Source: an uncultured Lachnospiraceae bacterium (GTDB lineage: Bacteria > Bacillota > Clostridia > Lachnospirales > Lachnospiraceae). From it: a stretch of 64,000 bases of DNA. Made by a program: the position numbers and the translations under genes. Each line of letters opens with the position of its first letter. The stretch's first letter is position 1. This document shows positions 1 through 10,177 of this stretch, one piece after another. The stretch lies in contig CANQSN010000003.1 in assembly GCA_947626505.1 (NCBI GenBank), positions 1 through 64,000 on the forward strand, read 5' to 3'. A model generated the notes under the pieces. The model searched no databases, was not told where the DNA came from, and was given only the letters and a program-made list of their open reading frames with translations.

Positions 1-922
1 AGAATAGTATAATAGCTACAATCGAGCCGACAATATCCACAATTCTTTTAATAATCTTGTTTACTGTATTGCTTAAAGGTACGTTTCGTATATTGATTAC
101 AGGAAGCCCGCTTAAGTCTTCTACATAAGGCTGGGTAGTAATAAACTTATAGTAATCCGGTACAAACTTTGTATGGGTACCGCTTTTCTCGCATATATTA
201 ACGATATGCTCTAATTTATGATATTCTTTAATATTCAAAGTAATGATGGTTTCATCTAAAACATTTTCACTTAAATAACTTTCTAAGTCGCTTATAGTTC
301 CAATCTTTGGAACGCCGCGGTACTCAAAATCCTGCGCCATAGTGTCGTCAAATATACCATGTATGCGGTACCCCCACTGGGGGTTAAGCTTAAGCCTGTC
401 AATATAGGATGCTGCCGCCGGACTAAATCCAATAATAATAATATGCTTTAAATTATGTCCGCCCTCCCTCATAATAGCCAAGGATTTGCGGATAATATTA
501 CGCACCAGCGTAGACAAGAATATATTTATACCGCAAAATATCATCAAAAGCCAACGGGAATAATTATCAAGCTTAAGCAGGTACAGCATTACAAATATTA
601 TAACAAGACCGGTTACATTTGCCTTTATAATATTAATCAGCTCATACTTTCTGCTTAAAAAACGCTTCGGCGCATACAAATGAAAAATATAATAAAGAAT
701 AATGTATCCTATTGTAATATATAATACCGGCGACCTGTAAACCGGCAATAAATAATCCTTTAATGTGTAATAAAAAATACCTAAGGTTCCCGGCTCATGG
801 GTTGGCGCAAAAGGCGGAAGCTTAAAACGTACATAATAAGCAGTCACGAAGGACACTACTGTGATAATAGCGTCCAGCACCAAATGCAGGGCGTTGAAGT
901 ATTTTTGGTTTTCTTTAATCAT
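1..922 (-). CDS. Polyprenyl-phosphate sugar-1-phosphate transferase (bacterial sugar transferase family), 3' end truncated by window start
   Basis: Not in the ORF track; manual minus-strand reading from ATG at 922 gives MIKENQKYFNALHLVLDAIITVVSFVTAYYVRFKLPPFAP...ending ...LPVINIRNVPLSNTVNKIIKRIVDIVGSIVAIIL at the window edge; multi-TM N-terminus plus nucleotide-binding-like region typical of the WcaJ/CpsE type. Confidence 0.8.
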   Translation of the reverse strand, partial: MIKENQKYFNALHLVLDAIITVVSFVTAYYVRFKLPPFAPTHEPGTLGIFYYTLKDYLLPVYRSPVLYITIGYIILYYIFHLYAPKRFLSRKYELINIIKANVTGLVIIFVMLYLLKLDNYSRWLLMIFCGINIFLSTLVRNIIRKSLAIMREGGHNLKHIIIIGFSPAAASYIDRLKLNPQWGYRIHGIFDDTMAQDFEYRGVPKIGTISDLESYLSENVLDETIITLNIKEYHKLEHIVNICEKSGTHTKFVPDYYKFITTQPYVEDLSGLPVINIRNVPLSNTVNKIIKRIVDIVGSIVAIILF

Positions 923-1308
923 AATATAGACCTTCCATCTGCAAACATAGCATATAACTATTTAAAAGTCTTAACCGTTTATTAATAAAGGAAATAACCT
1001 TTATAACATACTGTTTATTATCTCCGCGTATATAATACAATAAATGCAGCATTTTCTCAATGGTTTTTGACAAAAAATATGTTTGTATATTTTTAAAGAG
1101 TATCTATTATATTATACATATAGTATTTCACTGGCGCTGTTTCGCATTCATAAAACATTTTAATGAGTTCACAAATTTTCATTTATTTTACACACAGTTG
1201 TAACAACTCAGTCACACTTTAATCACAATCCATTGATACTATAATACCTGTAAACAAACTAAGTCAACATAAACGATGAGTATACATTTATGAAAGGAGC
1301 ATTTATTT

Positions 1309-3078
1309 ATGAGTGAAGAATATCAAAAAAACGACGGTCAGGAAGCTGTACAGAATGCTGACTTTGTAATGTCAGATAGCAGCAAAGAACCTGCAGACAG
1401 CAAATCATCAGAAACAGAAAACAATGCCGAAGCGCAGGGTACCACTTATCATAGAAGTTATATAAATGACAATGATCCCAATGCAAGAACCTATATCAAC
1501 GGCAGGGCTGAACAAAAACCGGATAACCACGGCGAGCCAAGATTTTACGCCGGATATGAACCTAAGGGAAGTTACTCAAATCAGAGCGGCGGTTATTATA
1601 ATCAGCAGGGGTATCAGGGAGGCAACGGTTATTCAAATAGCGGCTATAACAATACCTACCAAAACGCTAACGCCGGCGGATATCAGAACAGCTATACAGG
1701 ATATACTGCTCCTGCAAAACAGCCCAAGCCTAAAAAGAAGATGAGCGACAAGGCAAAAAAAACATGGGCTTTTATTGGAAAGGCGGCGGCATTTGGCGCA
1801 ATTGCAGGATTAATTATACTCGGCATGAACGCAGCATTTTATAAAATTGCAAATAAAAACAATGCCGGCAATAAAACTACTACAACGACGGGAACAACCG
1901 GAACTGTTAAGACTACCTCAGGCGGAGAAAAGTCTGACACAAGCGATGTATCGCAGCTTGTAAAGAACGTAATGCCTTCAATTGTATCCATAACAAGCAC
2001 ATTTAATGCAACAAACAGCAGTGATTTCAACAGCTTTTACTACTGGTTTTATGGCGGTAATGACAGCAACGCCAAGGAACAGACAGGAAGCGGCTCAGGA
2101 GTTGTAATTGGAGAGACTGACAAGCAGTTAATGATTGTAACTAACAACCACGTAATTTCCGATAATTCTTACGGAGATGCTACAAAGGTTCAAGTGACAT
2201 TTTCAGATGATAAGACAGTAGACGCTACTGTAAAAGGTACGGATTCAGATGCAGATTTGGCGGTACTTACGGTAAATAAATCAGACATGGAAAAGGATAC
2301 TCTGGAAAGTACAAAGATTGCAGTGCTTGGCGATTCTGATTCCATGAATGTTGGAGACAGCGTAGTTGCCATAGGAAATGCGCTTGGCTATGGGCAGTCT
2401 GTAACCAGAGGCATCGTAAGCGCCATGAATCGCGACGTACAATTAGAAGACCGAACCATGACGCTATTGCAGACTGACGCTGCAATCAATCCGGGTAACT
2501 CAGGCGGCGCCCTGCTGAATATGAATGGTGAGCTTATCGGTATAAATTCCGTAAAATACGCCTCCGATGCGGTAGAGGGCATGGGATATGCAATTCCGAT
2601 GGTGATTGCACAGCCTATCATAGAGGAACTAATGAATGAAGAAGAAGTCAAGGCATCTGATGCGGCTTATCTTGGTATATATGGTAATGATATCAGCACA
2701 GACCTTTCCGGCGTATATGACATGCCCGAGGGAGTGTGGGTTAAGGAGGTAACAAAGGATTCCCCCGCTGAGGACGCCGGAATACAACAGAGAGATATCA
2801 TTGTAAAATTTAACGAGCACAAGATTACTACTATGAAAGGCCTTCAGGAGCAGATTGCTAAAAAGAAGGCGGGTACTGAAGTTACCATTACGCTTAAACG
2901 TCAGGATTCCGATGGCGGATATAAGGATGTTGAACTTAAGGTAACATTAGGAAAGCGTTCTGAAGCGGGCTCTGAATTTGATAATTACAATAATAATCAA
3001 CAGGATAATCAGGATAATCAAACTCAGGAAAATATTCCTTTCTTTGGAGATGGCTTTGATAATTTCTTTGGGAACTAG
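1309..3078 (+). CDS. HtrA/DegP-like trypsin-fold serine protease, single TM, C-terminal PDZ
   Basis: NNHVIS (His), DADLAVL (Asp), GNSGGAL (Ser) catalytic motifs; PDZ (GVWVKEVTKDSPAEDAGIQQRDIIVKFN); TM segment after a KPKKK stretch; RBS aaaggag. Confidence 0.95.
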   Translation: MSEEYQKNDGQEAVQNADFVMSDSSKEPADSKSSETENNAEAQGTTYHRSYINDNDPNARTYINGRAEQKPDNHGEPRFYAGYEPKGSYSNQSGGYYNQQGYQGGNGYSNSGYNNTYQNANAGGYQNSYTGYTAPAKQPKPKKKMSDKAKKTWAFIGKAAAFGAIAGLIILGMNAAFYKIANKNNAGNKTTTTTGTTGTVKTTSGGEKSDTSDVSQLVKNVMPSIVSITSTFNATNSSDFNSFYYWFYGGNDSNAKEQTGSGSGVVIGETDKQLMIVTNNHVISDNSYGDATKVQVTFSDDKTVDATVKGTDSDADLAVLTVNKSDMEKDTLESTKIAVLGDSDSMNVGDSVVAIGNALGYGQSVTRGIVSAMNRDVQLEDRTMTLLQTDAAINPGNSGGALLNMNGELIGINSVKYASDAVEGMGYAIPMVIAQPIIEELMNEEEVKASDAAYLGIYGNDISTDLSGVYDMPEGVWVKEVTKDSPAEDAGIQQRDIIVKFNEHKITTMKGLQEQIAKKKAGTEVTITLKRQDSDGGYKDVELKVTLGKRSEAGSEFDNYNNNQQDNQDNQTQENIPFFGDGFDNFFGN

Positions 3079-3090
3079 ACATTTATAATA

Positions 3091-3120
3091 AAAAGGGTTG
3101 CCGCAATGCAACCCTTTTTA
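3091..3120 (+). terminator. Rho-independent terminator after htrA-like gene
   Basis: aaaagggttgc-cgcaat-gcaacccttttta just downstream of the stop. Confidence 0.85.
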
Positions 3121-3165
3121 TTTTTATTATGTATTTATAGTAAAAAATGCTTTCAATAAAAATTA

Positions 3166-4743
3166 TTAAAATGGCGCCAATGGCATCTCCTTTTTATTAT
3201 AAACATTTGCCCTCATAAAATTATGATGGGCATATCTTGCAACTATAGGATTAGGAACCATAGGACTGCTCAAAATTATAAAATCCTTTTCCACCGCCGC
3301 AACAGCAGGTGAAAATCTTCCGTCTGCTCCGGCAATCTCAAAGCCCTCAGGGTAAATACCAAGCTTCGCTGCATCTTTTACTGAAACCAATACCGGCTCC
3401 CGCCCAATTGGTTCTGTGTTTAACATAATTTCCCGATAAGTATGGTTAAAATATAATGTCAGCATACCTGCCTCTGTAAAGCTTCCGGCATAGGACATAA
3501 ACGTCCCTTCCTCCTGTCTGTCATAACACATGACAAGCGCCGCCCTTCCAAGCCTTGTTCCGGGAGTCCTTTTATCTGTAGGATGCACATTATCAAATTC
3601 TCCCAAATCACACAGAGGAACATATGAAACCATAGCCATATTCTCCGCCACATTTCTTTGCGCCTGACGAATCATGCCCCATGAACCATCATCCTCTGCT
3701 CCTTTTTCAATATACATTGGAAGCTGCAACAGCAAAAACGGAAGCTCTTCATCCCACAACTGTCTCCACCATGTAATCATCTTTTTTAACATAGTTTCAT
3801 AATACTCAGCTTTAGCAGCATCTTCTTCCCCCTGATAATACCACACCCCTCGCATGGTATAGGGCGATACTCTCTTTAGCATATACTCTGCCATTCCGCC
3901 CGGTCTGTAAGGAGAAAGCCAGCCCTGCGGCTCCGGCCATGGATATGGTCCCGCCAATTCATTTATCTGTTCACCTGATAAGATTTTTCCTTTACTGCTT
4001 GCGTCCTGCTTTAACTTATCTACCTTTATTTGATATTCTTCTAATATCTTATTGTATTCTTCCATCTCCTTAAGATATGTTTCATTTGTTTTATCCCCTA
4101 CCAAATCTTCATATTCATTATAGTACCTCTGTCCCTCCGGAAACGACATAAGCTGCTCCTTACTAAGCCATGCCATAATAGATGTTCCTCCCTTGCTGCA
4201 ATTAATAATTCCTATAGGCACTTTAAGCTCGCTATTTAACTTCTTGGCGGCAAAATATGCAATTGCCGACAAATGAACAGCCTTCTCGCAAAGCATATTA
4301 TCCCAATGCGCCTGAGCCTCCTTTTTAAGCCACTCCTCGCTTTCATAAGTCATTTTTTCTGTGTAATAAAAGCAAATATCCTTAGCGATATTTGTATTTT
4401 CCTTTATCCACTTAAATTCCTCTTCTGCCTGCATACAGTTTCCAAGCTCTAATTCCATGTTGGACTGTCCTCCTGCCAGCCAGATTTCTCCATAACGGAC
4501 ATGGTAAAATACAAGCTGCTCGCCGCCTGATTTAACCTTAAGAGTAACCTCATTTCCCTCCTCCTGCGCTGGAAGAACTCCTAAAAAATATCCTTCCTCA
4601 GAAGCTTTGGTCTCTACCATAAGCCCTCTCTCAGGAACTTCAATAACAACATCTGCACAAGGCTCTGTATACCCATATACATTTACCTTTTTTAAACGCT
4701 GTAAAATCATATTGTCGCTAAATATCGAATGCATCTTCAGCAT
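3166..4743 (-). CDS. Sialate O-acetylesterase-like (SGNH/SASA) carbohydrate esterase, no signal peptide
   Basis: LAGGQSNMEL nucleophile block, WYQGEEDA, DNVHPTDKRTPGTRLGRAAL. Start moved from 4803 to ATG 4743, preceded by ggaggtg RBS. Confidence 0.85.
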   Translation of the reverse strand: MLKMHSIFSDNMILQRLKKVNVYGYTEPCADVVIEVPERGLMVETKASEEGYFLGVLPAQEEGNEVTLKVKSGGEQLVFYHVRYGEIWLAGGQSNMELELGNCMQAEEEFKWIKENTNIAKDICFYYTEKMTYESEEWLKKEAQAHWDNMLCEKAVHLSAIAYFAAKKLNSELKVPIGIINCSKGGTSIMAWLSKEQLMSFPEGQRYYNEYEDLVGDKTNETYLKEMEEYNKILEEYQIKVDKLKQDASSKGKILSGEQINELAGPYPWPEPQGWLSPYRPGGMAEYMLKRVSPYTMRGVWYYQGEEDAAKAEYYETMLKKMITWWRQLWDEELPFLLLQLPMYIEKGAEDDGSWGMIRQAQRNVAENMAMVSYVPLCDLGEFDNVHPTDKRTPGTRLGRAALVMCYDRQEEGTFMSYAGSFTEAGMLTLYFNHTYREIMLNTEPIGREPVLVSVKDAAKLGIYPEGFEIAGADGRFSPAVAAVEKDFIILSSPMVPNPIVARYAHHNFMRANVYNKKEMPLAPF

Positions 4744-4759
4744 TTTTTCACCTCCGGTA

Positions 4760-5362
4760 TTACTTTTTTTCGTCATATTCAATAATATAGTGGTCAAAGG
4801 CATTAACTACCCTTGTATCCTTATATACCCGTTCCCTTTTATTATTCATGCCATAATTCATGTGAATATGACCGTGGACAAAATACTTGGGCGAATACTT
4901 GTCCATTAATTCCACAAAAGCCTCAAAACCTTCATGACACAAATCTTCCCCGTCATATACGTTATATGCCGGCGCATGGGTAACTAAAATATCAAAACCC
5001 TTGCGCCATTTTAAAGCCATCCATAATCTGCGGACGCGTTTACGCATTTCCTTTTGCGTATATTGGTATTTACCATTGTTGTAACGCATAGAACCGCCCA
5101 GTCCCAAAATCCGCACCCCTTTATAGACATATATCCGGTCCTCAATGCTTATACATCCATCCGGCGGATTCTCGTCATAACAATCATCATGGTTGCCATA
5201 CACATATAAAATAGGTACTTTAGCATAAGTTGCCAAAAAAGACAGATATTCAGGTTTTAAGTCCCCACATGATATAATTAAATCAATCCCATCCAATTTA
5301 TCCTTGCTAAAATAATCCCAATAGTACTTTGATTCCACATCTGATAGTACAAGTATTTTCAT
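4760..5362 (-). CDS. Calcineurin-like metallophosphoesterase
   Basis: SCGDLKPEYLSFL, YGNHDD, VTHAPAYN, VHGHIHMNYG metal-binding motifs. Confidence 0.9.
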   Translation of the reverse strand: MKILVLSDVESKYYWDYFSKDKLDGIDLIISCGDLKPEYLSFLATYAKVPILYVYGNHDDCYDENPPDGCISIEDRIYVYKGVRILGLGGSMRYNNGKYQYTQKEMRKRVRRLWMALKWRKGFDILVTHAPAYNVYDGEDLCHEGFEAFVELMDKYSPKYFVHGHIHMNYGMNNKRERVYKDTRVVNAFDHYIIEYDEKK

Positions 5363-5382
5363 CCTTTTCCCTCAATCCTTTA

Positions 5383-7338
5383 CTACTCACTTCCCTTTAC
5401 TTTGCCGCCTTCTTCATCATCTTCCGTCTTTACGCCCGAAACCTCAACCACAGGTCTCGCCTCCTGCCTAAGTTCCTCCAGAGTAGGTATATCTCCCAAA
5501 ACATTTTCCAGAAGCCAATCCATCTTCATAATATCCTCAGGCTGTATCTCTCCTTCCTCGCCATTGTGCAGATTACCCTCTTGGTCATATAACCTGCATG
5601 AAAATGTATGAAAACTGCCATTGCTTATATTATCTCTCACAAGATTAACCAGTCTCCTGCTATCCTCCGGCACATTGTTGGAGCAGATAACATCTATAAC
5701 TCCGGCAGAAATTCCCCACCAATAATTATACGCCTTGCTTTGCTGATTCTCCTTCTCCCAAGAACCATTTAAAACGCTTTTTACTAATCTCTCATAAAAT
5801 ATACCCCAATGCCATACCGGCATTGCCATATTAACAGGCCCTTCGCTGCCTCTGTAATACAATCCAAATTCCCTCGTAGCGCTGTCCGGCGTGATAAAAT
5901 CCTGACCTGACAAATACCTTATATCCTCTTTCGCAAAATTTTCTCCATAATCATAGTCCTTTCTGGTAGGCCAATCCAGATATACCTTAGCCCTTGGATT
6001 AACAAGCTTAGCCCCAAGCGCAAATGCATTTATATTGGAAATGGTTCCAAAAATGGGATATTCTGCAAGATAACCGATTTTGTCATTTGCAGTAAGCGAA
6101 CCCGCAATCATACCTGTTAAAAACTTTGCCTCATACATACGTCCATAATAAGTGCGGATATAATTGTGCGAGGTATTAAGAGAGCAATTTAAAATCTTAA
6201 CATCCGGATACTCAATCGCCACCTTAAGCGAAACCTCCATAAGCTGTGGGGTAACGGAAAATATCATATCGACTCCCATATCGACCACTTCATGAAACAG
6301 TTTTTCCGCATCCTTTGAGCCTGACGGAATAACCGCCTTAACTGTCTCAAGCTCGCCTTTAAAGCAATCCTCTAAGTACAATCTGCCAAGCTCATGCGCA
6401 TAAATCCAATCGGACTTTTCAGGCTCCTTATCATAAATAAATGCAGCCCTGTATATCTTTCCTCTGCTCGGAAGAAAATAATGAAAAATCTTCTTATTAA
6501 TAGATTCCCTTTTCTGTTTCTCCTCATTAGGATCCATAACAAGACTAACCTGCTCACCCTGAGCCAGCAATATAAATTCATTCCAGATTTTTGCAACTGC
6601 AATGCTCATCTCGTCAGGAGTCATTTCCTTTACCTTATCATATCCGTATATGGTAAGAAATGGAACAAGCGCATCTCCGGATTTTATTGGGAGCTTACCT
6701 CCCCCTCTCTCCTTAAAAACCTTACGGAACATAAAAAATACAGCGTTAAATTCTTTGCGCCTTTCTATACTCCATGGCTCCTCGGTTTCGCCTACAAGCT
6801 CTATAATCTTTGAGAACCTTGAAAGCTTCGACACATAAAGAGAGTTAATACCTGTTTTTTCATAAAAATCCATAAACTCGTAATATCGCTGGTTTTCCTC
6901 GTCGTCCGTCCGCTTCGGAACCTTCCTGATAACATTTCCCGGTATTGACACAGCGCCAAAAAACTTCATAACGCTTACGCGCTTGTTGCCCTCAATAACA
7001 TAAAACCTATTCATATATTCATAAGCCTGTATCGGATCTCTGATTCCCTCCTCAACCTGTGCGTCGCTCAAATTTGCCCACTTAGCGCTAAACTCTGTAC
7101 CATATTCTAAAAGCGGCATAAAATTTCTGGCAAATGCCTCAGTTCTTCCCGAAGTAGCGGTTCCCACAATGCGGTTTAGCGGTATATTTACCAGCCCCAG
7201 CTTTTCGTCTTTCTCAATTTCCACATGCTTTAAAATCTCGTCAAGTACTGGAAGATACGGATACTGCCCATTACTGCTGGCAGCTCTGTATTCCTTTTTC
7301 CCCAGCTTTAAAGCATCCAAATAATCATATGCTGACAT
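5383..7338 (-). CDS. BMP/PnrA-type nucleoside-binding domain protein with N-terminal ParB-like domain, apparently cytoplasmic
   Basis: C-terminal half resembles Bmp lipoprotein family (FSVTPQLMEVSLKVAIEYPDVKILNCS...AKFLTGMIAGSLTANDKIGYLAEYP...NINAFALGAKLVNPRAKVYLDW); N-terminal YVIEGNKRVSVMKFFGAVSIPGNVIRKVP is ParB/sulfiredoxin-like; no signal peptide or lipobox. Confidence 0.7.
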   Translation of the reverse strand: MSAYDYLDALKLGKKEYRAASSNGQYPYLPVLDEILKHVEIEKDEKLGLVNIPLNRIVGTATSGRTEAFARNFMPLLEYGTEFSAKWANLSDAQVEEGIRDPIQAYEYMNRFYVIEGNKRVSVMKFFGAVSIPGNVIRKVPKRTDDEENQRYYEFMDFYEKTGINSLYVSKLSRFSKIIELVGETEEPWSIERRKEFNAVFFMFRKVFKERGGGKLPIKSGDALVPFLTIYGYDKVKEMTPDEMSIAVAKIWNEFILLAQGEQVSLVMDPNEEKQKRESINKKIFHYFLPSRGKIYRAAFIYDKEPEKSDWIYAHELGRLYLEDCFKGELETVKAVIPSGSKDAEKLFHEVVDMGVDMIFSVTPQLMEVSLKVAIEYPDVKILNCSLNTSHNYIRTYYGRMYEAKFLTGMIAGSLTANDKIGYLAEYPIFGTISNINAFALGAKLVNPRAKVYLDWPTRKDYDYGENFAKEDIRYLSGQDFITPDSATREFGLYYRGSEGPVNMAMPVWHWGIFYERLVKSVLNGSWEKENQQSKAYNYWWGISAGVIDVICSNNVPEDSRRLVNLVRDNISNGSFHTFSCRLYDQEGNLHNGEEGEIQPEDIMKMDWLLENVLGDIPTLEELRQEARPVVEVSGVKTEDDEEGGKVKGSE

Positions 7339-7405
7339 AATTATTCTCCTTTTTCAATTATGTATGTATTCAATGAGCTTCCGCCTGATATTTATTAATA
7401 TTTAC

Positions 7406-8548
7406 CTATTTCTCAATTCCAAGGAGTCTGGCAATTCTTTGGCAGCTTTTACCATCATTATAGGCAAAAGTATCATTTACAAAATCTTTTATGCCATAGC
7501 GTTCCTCATATTCTTCTTCGGTCATAGCTTTTACTTTTCTTACGGACTCTATAAGCTCCTCCTCATTCTCCACCACAGGTCCCGGAACATACTCCTTGTA
7601 ATTCCAATAAAACCCTCTGCTATTTTTCTCAAATTCATTCAAATCATAGGCAAAAAATATAATTGGTCTTTTAAGCACTGCATATTCAAATGTAATTGAA
7701 GAATAATCCGTAATCAGCAGCGCTGTCGCAAACAAAAGCGTATTAAGACTTCTAAAGCCGCTGAAATTAATTACATTATCAGGAAGCTCCTTGTCATTAT
7801 AATGCTTTGCCACAAAAGGATGCAACCTCAATCCCACCACATATTCTTCGCCAAGCTGCTTTGCCAAGCTGTTAATATTAAGTCCCAGCTTAGGCTCATC
7901 TACCTGACTGTCCCTAAAGGTAGGCGCATATAACACCAGCTTCTTTCCTTTAAGAATCGGGTATTTTTTTAACAGCTCCCTAACCCTTTGATACTGATAC
8001 TGACTGTTAAAAAATACGTCTGTTCTCGGAAGTCCGGTCACAAACACCTTATCCTCCGGCATAGAAAAACTTTTCCCATATATTCTTTTAGTTGTATTGG
8101 AGCTTACAAGCAAATGGGTATTATTCTGATTGGCCAAAAACTCCAACTCCTTCAACCTGCCATGATTAGCATCTGCGCCAATCTTTTTAATTACCCCTGT
8201 GCCATGCCAAAGCTGGACAACCGAAACTGATTTGCGAAACTTTAAAAACGCCATTGGAAGAAACATATTATCTAAAAACACATACTTACTTCTTGCAAGA
8301 CTATACGCCGCCACTACAAAAAAACGCCATATCTTTACTAATGATTTTCCAAAATGCGTATCGGAGCGTTTAAGCTCAAAAAATACAAATTCCTTATCAA
8401 GCGATATTATATAATCGCGAATAACAGCTATATTTCCTTCAGGACCTGAATCATGCGTCATAACAAGAAACGCCCTTTTATCACTTACAGGAAACAAACA
8501 AAAAATGCGATAAAGAATCGCAAATACCCTATATCCCAACTCTTTCAC
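7406..8548 (-). CDS. CDP-glycerol glycerophosphotransferase (TagB/TagF family)
   Basis: VVQLWHGTGVIKKIG, LYAPTFRDS, LLITDYSSITFEYAVLKRPIIFFAYDL, PGPVV motifs. Confidence 0.9.
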   Translation of the reverse strand: MKELGYRVFAILYRIFCLFPVSDKRAFLVMTHDSGPEGNIAVIRDYIISLDKEFVFFELKRSDTHFGKSLVKIWRFFVVAAYSLARSKYVFLDNMFLPMAFLKFRKSVSVVQLWHGTGVIKKIGADANHGRLKELEFLANQNNTHLLVSSNTTKRIYGKSFSMPEDKVFVTGLPRTDVFFNSQYQYQRVRELLKKYPILKGKKLVLYAPTFRDSQVDEPKLGLNINSLAKQLGEEYVVGLRLHPFVAKHYNDKELPDNVINFSGFRSLNTLLFATALLITDYSSITFEYAVLKRPIIFFAYDLNEFEKNSRGFYWNYKEYVPGPVVENEEELIESVRKVKAMTEEEYEERYGIKDFVNDTFAYNDGKSCQRIARLLGIEK

Positions 8549-9723
8549 CGCATTCTCCCTTCTATAATCTGCGCCACTTTACATGAAGCATTACCATCAT
8601 CAGCATGGTTATATGTCCTTGAAAAAGCATCATACTGCTTCTGCCAGTCCTCTTTATCATAGCTTAAAATTGCCTCGGTTAATTCTTCCGTAGTTCTAAC
8701 TACAGGTCCGGGGGCAGTCTTTAAAAAATCAAAATAAAATCCCCGCAAATTATCCCTGTAATTATCCAAATCATAAGCAAAAAAGAACATAGGTCTCTTT
8801 AGAAGACTGTAATCAAACATAACAGACGAATAATCTGTAATAAGTATATCTGATACAAGATACAGCTCAGAAATATCCTGCTGTTCATTAAACTCAAAAA
8901 TAAACTTATCATAAGAAGACCAATCCATATGGTCCTTGACCAGATAATGAAACTTTACAATTAAAACATACTCCTCCAACAGCTTCTTCTTCATTAAGTC
9001 ATAATTCATATCGCTTGTAAACTTGTAAAAGCTGTCATGGTAATACTGGTCGTCTCGCCATGTGGGCGCATAGAGTATAACCTTCTTATCTAACGGAAGG
9101 TTAAGCTTACGTTTAAGCTTATCTATATATTCTTTATTGTTGCCTGTGAACAAAATATCGTTTCTTGGATAACCAATCTCTAACATTTCTCCTTTAAATG
9201 CAAAACATCTTCTAAAGGTTTCTGTAGAAAATGCATTCTGGGAAATAAGATAATCCCAAGTCTTAGTATTAGCGGCAAACTCCTCATGGTATTTCTCAAT
9301 ATCACTCTTGCCGCCCATACTTAACACATTCATATCGAGCGCCAGCTTCTTAAGAGGAGTGCCATGCCATGTCTGAATATAGGTATTACCCTCTCTCTTA
9401 ATAAGCCATGCCGGCATTCTGCTGTCAGACACCCAAACCCTTGCAACCGACATATAATATAAGTATTTGAAATGTGTCCTTTTCACCTTGACAGCCTTTC
9501 CCGGAATAACAGTATCCAGATTTTCAAGCGACCAGACCATTTTGTATCTTTTGTCCAGCCCTCTTGAAACCATATATTCATATATGGAACGTACATTACC
9601 GCTGTAATTTCTTCCCACGTTGGACTCCCATACAATTACATTACCGGAAACAGGCATTACCTTTGTTAATATAAAGTACCACACCAATGCAAGCTTACGA
9701 AGACATTTTTTAATTGCTTTCAT
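8545..9723 (-). CDS. CDP-glycerol glycerophosphotransferase (TagB/TagF family)
   Basis: TWHGTPLKKLALDM, LYAPTWRDDQ, ILITDYSSVMFDYSLLKRPMFFFAYDL, PGPVV; 4-nt overlap with next gene. Confidence 0.92.
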   Translation of the reverse strand: MKAIKKCLRKLALVWYFILTKVMPVSGNVIVWESNVGRNYSGNVRSIYEYMVSRGLDKRYKMVWSLENLDTVIPGKAVKVKRTHFKYLYYMSVARVWVSDSRMPAWLIKREGNTYIQTWHGTPLKKLALDMNVLSMGGKSDIEKYHEEFAANTKTWDYLISQNAFSTETFRRCFAFKGEMLEIGYPRNDILFTGNNKEYIDKLKRKLNLPLDKKVILYAPTWRDDQYYHDSFYKFTSDMNYDLMKKKLLEEYVLIVKFHYLVKDHMDWSSYDKFIFEFNEQQDISELYLVSDILITDYSSVMFDYSLLKRPMFFFAYDLDNYRDNLRGFYFDFLKTAPGPVVRTTEELTEAILSYDKEDWQKQYDAFSRTYNHADDGNASCKVAQIIEGRMR

Positions 9724-9749
9724 ATAAGTTTATGTCCTCCGAAAATCTG

Positions 9750-10151
9750 TTATTGCTCTTTATTTTTAGCCATTAAATCACCCTTAATCTTAGTTGTGGA
9801 AATGCCCTCTGTACGCGGAAGATAAACAACCTCACAGTAATCTTTAAGAAAATCAAACTTGCCTTCCCAATCATGTCCCATTACAAACACATCGATATTA
9901 TTGTCCTGAACATCCGATATCTTCTGCTCCCAAGTATACTCAGGAATTACTTCATCTACATACTTTATCGCTTCCAAAATCTGCTTGCGGTCCTCATAAG
10001 AATAATACGCTTTTTTCCCTTTCAATTCGTTAAATTCATCAGACGACAATACAACCAGCAAATAGTCTCCAAGCTCCTTTGCCCGTCTCAAAAGATTAAT
10101 ATGCCCTACATGCAGCAGGTCATAGGTTCCATAAGTAATTACTTTTTTCAT
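9750..10151 (-). CDS. tagD: Glycerol-3-phosphate cytidylyltransferase
   Basis: GTYDLLHVGHINLLRRAKELGDYL nucleotidyltransferase HxGH, EDRKQILEAIKYVDEVIPE, RTEGISTTKIK. Confidence 0.92.
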   Translation of the reverse strand: MKKVITYGTYDLLHVGHINLLRRAKELGDYLLVVLSSDEFNELKGKKAYYSYEDRKQILEAIKYVDEVIPEYTWEQKISDVQDNNIDVFVMGHDWEGKFDFLKDYCEVVYLPRTEGISTTKIKGDLMAKNKEQ

Positions 10152-10177
10152 TTTACAAATTCCTCCTACGTCGTTTA

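Noticed and set aside
1190-1308. Promoter of the htrA-like gene
   Set aside because: A TATAAT-like element near 1240 lacks a convincing -35; possible activator-dependent promoter, but not supportable from sequence alone.
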